64,000 nucleotides of DNA, from assembly GCF_024713945.1 (NCBI RefSeq), contig NC_134677.1:2917001-2981000 (forward strand). The letters are read 5' to 3'. Each line of letters opens with the position of its first letter. The first letter of the stretch is position 1. The notes under the pieces are model-generated. The model was not told the origin of the DNA and ran no database searches. It saw only the letters and a list, made by a program, of their open reading frames with translations. This DNA is from Dermatophagoides farinae. Lineage: Eukaryota; Arthropoda; Arachnida; Sarcoptiformes; Pyroglyphidae. Position numbers and translations under genes: made by a program. Below, in pieces: positions 61,401-64,000 of the stretch.

Positions 61401-64000
61401 AAGATTTACATTGTGATGGTGATATTGGTTTCACGCGCGAATATGAACAATTACAACGTTCGACCGAAGTACATGCCGATCGTCTTTCATCTGAACATTC
61501 ACATATGGCTGAAAATAAAACAAAAAATCGTTACGTAAATATTGTAGCCTATGATCATACACGTGTACTGCTTAAACCATTACCTGGTCAAAAGAAAACT
61601 GGTCATGATTATATTAATGCCAATTATATTGATGTATGTCATTCAAATTAATATTTAAATAGACATTTATTTAATCATTTTTTTACTTTCCTTGTAGGGC
61701 TATCGTAAATCTCAAGCTTATATCGGCACTCAAGGTCCATTGCCGGCTACATTCGATGATTATTGGCGTATGATATGGGAACAACGAGTTTGCATTGTAG
61801 TCATGATTACCAATCTAATGGAACGTGGAAGGGTTAGTTTGAAACATTTTAATTGTTGTGATAAAAAATTGGCTATGAATTTGCTTGTGATTTCTTGTTG
61901 CTTGTGAATCTTATCGTCATTATGTGTTTTGCTATTATAATCATTTCCTACAGATTCAGATTTATTAATCTTAAAGATTGATACCTTTTTATTCTATTTT
62001 TCTTTCATCTCATTACTTCTTTCTCTCTCTCTTTCTATTTCTGATTTTTTCCATTTCTTTTTATTCTAAATTTTTTGAAAATTCAGAGCTATCTTCAGCG
62101 ACATGCTGAACTGATGGATGATGGAGTGAGTATTTGTATCTCATATCCCTCATGTTTACCCATCTTCCTTTTTTGAGATTTGTCTGTGGTTTTCACTTAG
62201 AATTAGATATGTTTTTCAAAAAAAATTGATTGGCATTTGATCCTTCTTGCTTCATTAGTTTATAAAAAATGTTGAAATTCATGCTAACAAATGTTTTTCT
62301 AATTTCATATTCAAATTTACAGAGAAAATGTGACATGTATTGGCCAAAAGAAGGCACCGAAACGTATGGTATAGTGCAGGTTCGATTACTACAAGAAGTT
62401 GTAATGGCTACCTATACATTACGAACTTTTCATGTTAAAAATCTTAAAATCAAAAAGGTATTTTAAATCTAGGGAAATGAATTTTTTTCTGATTTCGATT
62501 TTACCACTTTAGAAACATGGAAATGAACGTACAGTTTACCAATATCATTATACAAATTGGCCTGATCACGGTGTACCGGAACATCCATTGCCAGTGTTGG
62601 CGTTTATTCGAAAATCAGCTGCAGCTAATCCACCCACTGGAGGGCCAATCATCGTTCATTGTTCAGCTGGTGTTGGCCGTACTGGAACTTATATTGTACT
62701 TGATGCTATGATGCAACAGATTAAACATCGTAATTGTATCAATGTATTCGGTTTTCTCAAGCACATTCGACAGCAACGAAATTTCCTCGTACAAACAGAA
62801 GAACAATACATTTTCATACATGATGCATTATTGGAATTTCTTGATGCAGGTGATACCGAAGTACCATCAACGCATTTATTACGTTATTTACAAACATTAC
62901 AAACCGGTGGTGAACCAAAATTGAATGGTACCGATAATGGATTGATACCATCAACAATGGATAAACATAGTCATTGGCCATTACTTGAACGACAATTTCG
63001 TATGGTCACCCAATTTAAAGCAAAAGATTTTAATGTTGTTTCGGCATTAAAGCCATGCAATAAGCCTAAAAATCGTTCATTGAATCTGATTCCTTTGGAA
63101 GCACATCGTGTTCATATTCTACCACGTACACCTGGTGCTGAAGGTTCTGATTATATTAATGCTACATTTTTGACCGGATTCAGTCGACTTCGTGAATTCA
63201 TCATTACACAACATCCAATATGGGATACGGTCCCAGATTTTTGGCAAATGATTTGGGATCATAATGTACAAACAATAGTGATGCTTTCATCCGTGATCGA
63301 TGAGAAAGAATTTCCACAATTTTGGCCAGATAAAGAAGATGAAGCCGATTATGGTTCATTTAAAGTGAAATTAATTGAAGAATCACGTCTGATGTTGAAC
63401 TGTGAAAATGGTGGCGTTGGGGGAGGCTGTCCCAGCGGAGCAGGTTTCATTACTAAACGTGATTTAATGTTACAATCGACTCAAGATGATTATGAACTAT
63501 GTTGTCGATTAGTACATTGTTCTGATTGGCCTGAACGACAGCCATTGGCACAGGTTTTTGATCTCATAAAAATTGTCCAAGATTGGTGTACATCCGATAC
63601 TGTCACATCATCCGGTGTATTAGGACCGGTAGTTGTAGTGGATAAATTTGGTGGAACCGAAGCGGCCACATTTGCCATATTGACCACTTTATATAAGCAG
63701 CTCAATTTTGAAGATTGTGTGGATGTTTATATGTATGCTAAACTATATCATCTACGACGGCCAGGTATATGGCGTTCACAGGATGATTATCTGTTTCTAT
63801 ATCGTGCTTTGGAAGCATTAGTATCCTCATCTTCAACCGTACAATATACGAACGCACAAACACCACAATCCGGTTCCGGTACTAATGTCAATACATTAAC
63901 AAGTACATCATCGGCAACACATTTAATGGGTTCAAATACACCACCTCCATTAACAACGTCGTCAACGCCCAACGAAGCATTGGCACAATCATATGCAACA
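28754..64000 (+). CDS. Ptp99A: Ptp99A-like receptor protein tyrosine phosphatase (3' end outside window)
   Basis: Fourteen exons join without a frame break: 28754-29249, 41910-42046, 43136-43301, 57285-57408, 57485-57666, 57722-57921, 59861-59975, 60052-60258, 60323-60615, 60685-60814, 61149-61633, 61698-61832, 62323-62457 and 62513-64000 (at least 1431 residues). Order: signal-like segment, Ig (C188-C250), four FnIII (about 267-683), TM (about 693-717), D1 phosphatase (KNRY 809-812, WPD ending D953, [10 protein letters not shown] with C985, Q1029/Q1033), then D2 in which the Cys is replaced by Asp (D1312) and WPD by WPE. The D2 motifs [13 protein letters not shown] and [13 protein letters not shown] match the R5-type RPTPs and most closely Drosophila Ptp99A. 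In flies Ptp99A removes phosphate from Tyr in growth cones and contributes to motor axon pathfinding. The C-terminal Ser/Thr/Gln tail is cut by the window edge. Confidence 0.95.
36913..36937. repeat. (AC)n microsatellite
   Basis: 25-nt perfect dinucleotide run in Ptp99A-like intron 1. Confidence 0.95.
40872..40896. repeat. A25 homopolymer
   Basis: Longest homopolymer noticed. It directly precedes the triple E-box cluster. Long A tracts disfavour nucleosomes. Confidence 0.95.
40909..40926. promoter_or_regulatory. Triple E-box cluster (CAGCTG, CAGCTG, CACGTG, abutting)
   Basis: Three CANNTG hexamers lie end to end with no spacer, in a GC-rich island directly after an A25 tract and before a short (TG)n. 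bHLH factors bind CANNTG; CAGCTG is the type preferred by neurogenic/myogenic bHLH dimers and CACGTG by Myc/USF-type factors. Regulatory function is inferred only from the motif cluster and its place in the intron of a neuronal gene. Confidence 0.35.
41910..42046 (+). CDS. Ptp99A: Ptp99A-like exon: first half of Ig domain
   Basis: Phase 1 in, phase 0 out. It encodes [25 protein letters not shown], with the first Ig cysteine, and [14 protein letters not shown], with the core Trp. Acceptor CGCACAG, donor GTAAGT at 42047. An N-glycosylation sequon (NAT) precedes the Cys. Confidence 0.92.
42047..43135 (+). other. Intron splitting the Ptp99A-like Ig domain (1.1 kb)
   Basis: AT-rich with a (TC)n run just after the donor, a (CATT)n run near 42148 and ATC repeats near 42500. 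No coding content was seen. Confidence 0.8.
43136..43301 (+). CDS. Ptp99A: Ptp99A-like exon: second half of Ig domain
   Basis: Phase 0 in, phase 1 out. It encodes [17 protein letters not shown] and then the typical [20 protein letters not shown], with the D-x-G-x-Y-x-C motif carrying the second Ig cysteine, ending GQVRLMVQ. Donor GTAAAA at 43302; it joins to [10 protein letters not shown] of the first FnIII exon across a 14-kb intron. Confidence 0.92.
43409..43442. repeat. (CA)17 microsatellite
   Basis: Longest perfect dinucleotide run seen, about 100 nt into the giant intron after the Ig exon. Confidence 0.95.
45858..45878. repeat. (GAT)7 trinucleotide repeat
   Basis: Perfect run, intronic. 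Confidence 0.95.
48919..48924 (-). terminator. Candidate polyadenylation signal for DHRSX-like gene
   Basis: On the minus strand AATAAA begins 7 nt after the stop codon, and a second copy lies at 48895-48900. Either would give a very short 3' UTR. The AT-rich background makes chance occurrence likely. Confidence 0.35.
48931..49143 (-). CDS. DHRSX-like: DHRSX-like exon 3: C-terminal substrate-side segment
   Basis: 70 codons plus TAG. It encodes [31 protein letters not shown], then [17 protein letters not shown] and the terminus RLIEY. The P-E-x-GA-x-T helix and SGKYF motif are standard for this SDR branch. Confidence 0.92.
   Translation of the reverse strand, partial: PPEEGAETILYIALSPKLTNISGKYFEDCKEQKSSKISYDENLQQQLWLRTWQDLRPWLNNNEYNRLIEY
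48931..50180 (-). CDS. DHRSX-like: DHRSX-like short-chain dehydrogenase/reductase (complete, 375 aa)
   Basis: Three exons on the minus strand, 50180-49689, 49629-49207 and 49143-48931, joined in phase 0 through introns of 59 and 63 nt. Features: a hydrophobic N-terminal anchor (about 12-41), the cofactor motif TGGTRGIG at 76-83, NGGV at 167-170 (usually NAGV), INYYGH with N189, ITVSS with S213/S214, and the catalytic pair in YGQSK (Y239, K243). [14 protein letters not shown], and [10 protein letters not shown] near the C-terminus, point to DHRSX rather than to retinol dehydrogenases. Human DHRSX has been shown to act in dolichol synthesis (polyprenol/dolichal steps); the same role here is inferred. 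The length is a little above the human protein because of the N-terminus. The gene lies antisense inside a Ptp99A-like intron. Confidence 0.9.
49207..49629 (-). CDS. DHRSX-like: DHRSX-like exon 2: SDR catalytic centre
   Basis: 141 codons, phase 0/0. It carries [41 protein letters not shown] and the SDR turn LHPGLCLTD. All four members of the catalytic set (Asn, Ser, Tyr, Lys) are present, so the enzyme is predicted active. The only departure is Gly for Ala in NAGV. Donor GTAAGT. Confidence 0.92.
49689..50180 (-). CDS. DHRSX-like: DHRSX-like exon 1: membrane anchor and NAD(P)-binding Rossmann half
   Basis: 164 codons from ATG at 50180. It encodes a Lys-rich start, a hydrophobic segment of about 30 residues, a linker, then [16 protein letters not shown] and a chain through [16 protein letters not shown] to KIDYL. 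It ends phase 0 at a GTAAGT donor. The D-L pair in PLDLGS matches the adenine-ring-binding Asp of SDRs. Confidence 0.9.
51648..51669. repeat. (TG)11 microsatellite
   Basis: First of two TG runs within 80 nt; the second is at 51706-51725. Confidence 0.95.
51706..51725. repeat. (GT)10 microsatellite
   Basis: Second TG run of the pair. Confidence 0.95.
52986..53004. repeat. (GATC)n self-complementary tetranucleotide repeat
   Basis: GATC is its own reverse complement, so this run is palindromic throughout. Confidence 0.9.
56767..56786. repeat. (CAAA)5 tetranucleotide repeat
   Basis: Perfect tetranucleotide run, intronic. Confidence 0.95.
57034..57063. repeat. Perfect 30-bp palindrome made of (TGA)5 and (TCA)5
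   Basis: The left arm is five TGA units and the right arm five TCA units, meeting at GATC with no spacer. It lies 222 nt upstream of the FnIII-1 exon. Confidence 0.9.
57285..57408 (+). CDS. Ptp99A: Ptp99A-like exon: FnIII-1, first half
   Basis: Phase 1 in, phase 2 out. [19 protein letters not shown] opens a canonical FnIII domain, [15 protein letters not shown] carries the core Trp, and it ends NYIIHT before GTAAAT. The arrangement mirrors other RPTP FnIII units. Confidence 0.93.
57485..57666 (+). CDS. Ptp99A: Ptp99A-like exon: FnIII-1, second half
   Basis: Phase 2 in, phase 1 out, after a 76-nt intron. It encodes [12 protein letters not shown], then [20 protein letters not shown], with the L-x-P-x-T-x-Y core of FnIII, and [11 protein letters not shown]. 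Donor GTAAGT at 57667 starts a 55-nt intron, one of the two shortest in the window. Confidence 0.94.
57722..57921 (+). CDS. Ptp99A: Ptp99A-like exon: FnIII-2, first half
   Basis: Phase 1 in, phase 0 out. [20 protein letters not shown] leads to [26 protein letters not shown] and [10 protein letters not shown]. The following half-domain lies 1.9 kb away at 59861 and joins in phase 0 to give [16 protein letters not shown], a proper FnIII continuation. Confidence 0.93.
57922..59860 (+). other. Intron inside FnIII-2 of Ptp99A-like gene (1.9 kb)
   Basis: The only long intron in the 3' half of the gene. Its first 1.5 kb is repeat-type noncoding sequence. Its last 387 nt (59474-59860) form an open frame continuous with the next exon and encode a signal-like leader; see the alternative first exon entry. 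Confidence 0.75.
59474..59860 (+). CDS. Ptp99A: Putative alternative first exon of Ptp99A-like gene with signal-like leader
   Basis: From ATG at 59474, preceded by an in-frame TGA two codons upstream, 129 codons run without a stop straight into the exon at 59861. The peptide has a basic N-terminal stretch ([11 protein letters not shown]), a hydrophobic segment [19 protein letters not shown] ending VVA-ND like a signal peptidase site, then a Ser/Thr-rich stalk with a T7 run before [11 protein letters not shown]. The composition is coding-like compared with the intron. The simplest reading is an internal promoter making a short isoform with half of FnIII-2, FnIII-3/4, TM, D1 and D2. The normal acceptor (CCTACACAG) lies at the junction, so the full-length form skips this piece. 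Confidence 0.5.
59861..59975 (+). CDS. Ptp99A: Ptp99A-like exon: FnIII-2, second half
   Basis: Phase 0 in, phase 1 out. It encodes [20 protein letters not shown], then [18 protein letters not shown], with typical FnIII F/G-strand sequence. Acceptor CCTACACAG, donor GTATGT. The reading frame is also open upstream, see 59474-59860. Confidence 0.93.
60052..60258 (+). CDS. Ptp99A: Ptp99A-like exon: FnIII-3, first part
   Basis: Phase 1/1. It encodes [40 protein letters not shown] and EYTIHNL. It contains the WxxPxxPNGxIxGY motif typical of RPTP and related FnIII repeats. Donor GTACGG at 60259 is weaker than most in this gene. Confidence 0.93.
60323..60615 (+). CDS. Ptp99A: Ptp99A-like exon: end of FnIII-3 and start of FnIII-4
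   Basis: Phase 1 in, phase 0 out, after a 64-nt intron. [20 protein letters not shown] completes FnIII-3; [18 protein letters not shown] opens the membrane-proximal FnIII-4 with [17 protein letters not shown]. Donor GTAAGC. Confidence 0.93.
60685..60814 (+). CDS. Ptp99A: Ptp99A-like exon: FnIII-4, second half
   Basis: Phase 0 in, phase 1 out. It encodes [20 protein letters not shown] and SESRKVILQ, ending the ectodomain. A GTAAGT donor at 60815 is followed by a second GTAAGT at 60827; use of the second would add 12 nt in frame (residues SKCI). Confidence 0.92.
60815..61148 (+). other. Intron before the transmembrane exon (334 nt), with tandem donors
   Basis: Carries two perfect GTAAGT donors 12 nt apart at its 5' end and a short (CA)n near 60920. 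Nothing else was recognised. Confidence 0.75.
61149..61633 (+). CDS. Ptp99A: Ptp99A-like exon: TM helix, juxtamembrane and start of D1
   Basis: Phase 1 in, phase 0 out. A hydrophobic helix (about [20 protein letters not shown]) is followed by the basic WRKYF, an acidic, Tyr-containing juxtamembrane region ([20 protein letters not shown]), the wedge-like segment [11 protein letters not shown], then [14 protein letters not shown] with the pTyr-recognition KNRY loop and [10 protein letters not shown]. Donor GTATGT. Confidence 0.95.
61698..61832 (+). CDS. Ptp99A: Ptp99A-like exon: D1 core strand (YIGTQGPL to NLMERGR)
   Basis: 45 codons, phase 0/0. It encodes [35 protein letters not shown] and ends TNLMERGR. 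In other PTPs this continues directly as RKCDxYWP, which is the start of the exon at 62323. Donor GTTAGT is non-consensus, fitting alternative use of the intron that follows. Confidence 0.95.
61833..62322 (+). other. Intron within D1 (490 nt) containing a candidate microexon
   Basis: Longer than its 55-69 nt neighbours in the catalytic region. It contains a 39-nt segment at 62087-62125 with full splice signals. The remainder is T-rich noncoding sequence. Confidence 0.8.
62087..62125 (+). CDS. Ptp99A: Candidate 39-nt cassette microexon inside the D1 phosphatase domain
   Basis: Preceded by a pyrimidine-rich tract and ATTCAG, followed by a perfect GTGAGT. It encodes 13 residues, [13 protein letters not shown], phase 0 at both ends and matching the phase 0 host intron, so inclusion keeps the frame. 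Composition is balanced and coding-like within a T-rich intron. It would insert between NLMERGR and RKCDMYWP, the position of the mobile E-loop in PTP1B-type domains. Skipping gives the standard PTP sequence. This is not confirmed by transcripts. Confidence 0.65.
62323..62457 (+). CDS. Ptp99A: Ptp99A-like exon: D1 segment RKCDMYWP
   Basis: 45 codons, phase 0/0. It encodes [20 protein letters not shown], then [20 protein letters not shown]. RKCDxYWP is a near-universal receptor PTP motif. Donor GTATTT starts a 55-nt intron. Confidence 0.95.
62513..64000 (+). CDS. Ptp99A: Ptp99A-like exon: D1 active site, D2 pseudophosphatase, start of C-tail
   Basis: Open for 496 codons to the window edge. 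D1: NWPDHG (WPD at 62558-62566), [13 protein letters not shown] (motif at 62657-62686), [19 protein letters not shown]. The D1-D2 linker contains [12 protein letters not shown]2: [35 protein letters not shown], a Gly-rich insertion near [21 protein letters not shown] (WPE instead of WPD, from 63527) and [14 protein letters not shown] with Asp at 63641-63643 in place of the catalytic Cys. After [10 protein letters not shown] the sequence becomes Ser/Thr/Gln-rich, as in the fly protein's tail. Confidence 0.96.

Noticed and set aside
62517-62924. Plus-strand open frames in other frames of the phosphatase catalytic exon
   Set aside because: Out-of-frame shadows; the frame starting at 62513 carries all PTP motifs.
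1-64000. Search by eye for tRNA genes, CRISPR arrays, transposase or reverse transcriptase coding, and insertion-sequence ends
   Set aside because: None recognised. Repeats are simple-sequence, not direct repeats with unique spacers. Short degenerate transposon remnants cannot be excluded without a repeat library search.

Overview
The window is AT-rich, intron-rich animal DNA, most likely from an arthropod and plausibly a mite or other chelicerate. The evidence is the content: a Sidestep-family adhesion gene and a Ptp99A-type receptor tyrosine phosphatase, two neuronal families well known in arthropods. The introns are dominated by poly-T/poly-A, (TG/CA)n, (GAT/ATC)n and (CAA/TTG)n simple repeats, and intron sizes fall into two classes: 55-76 nt, and a few hundred nt to 14 kb. 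The species call is an inference; no species-diagnostic sequence was recognised. I saw no rRNA, tRNA, CRISPR array, prokaryotic-style operon or recognisable transposon coding sequence.

Region 1 (1-22249, + strand): the 3' part of a Sidestep-family gene. Eight exons in the window encode four Ig domains, one FnIII domain, a transmembrane helix and a long Ser/Thr/Asn/Gln-rich cytoplasmic tail ending in TQV. The exon boundaries in the ectodomain are all phase 1. The 5' end lies upstream of the window. Region 2 (22250-28753): about 6.5 kb of intergenic sequence containing the presumed 3' UTR of the first gene and the presumed promoter/5' UTR of the second.

Region 3 (28754-64000, + strand): a Ptp99A orthologue (R5-type RPTP). 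It has a first exon with a deeply placed signal-like segment, one Ig domain, four FnIII domains, a TM helix, an active D1 phosphatase domain ([13 protein letters not shown]) and a D2 pseudophosphatase domain with Asp in place of the catalytic Cys. The gene runs off the right edge in its C-terminal tail. Two giant introns (12.7 and 14.0 kb) flank the Ig exons; the rest of the gene is compact. Region 4 (48931-50180, - strand): a complete three-exon short-chain dehydrogenase resembling DHRSX, nested antisense within the 14-kb intron.

The two large genes are adjacent, in the same orientation, and belong to families used in axon guidance. In Drosophila, Sidestep proteins are ligands/partners of Beaten-path receptors and Ptp99A acts in motor axon pathfinding. 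The nested dehydrogenase looks like a housekeeping gene of lipid/dolichol metabolism.

The most interesting signals concern isoform diversity in the phosphatase. There is a 39-nt phase-0 microexon inside the D1 catalytic domain at the E-loop. An in-frame signal-peptide-like leader is fused directly upstream of the second half of FnIII-2, suggesting an internal promoter. Two perfect tandem donors 12 nt apart would add four juxtamembrane residues. An intronic cluster of three abutting E-boxes is a possible regulatory element.
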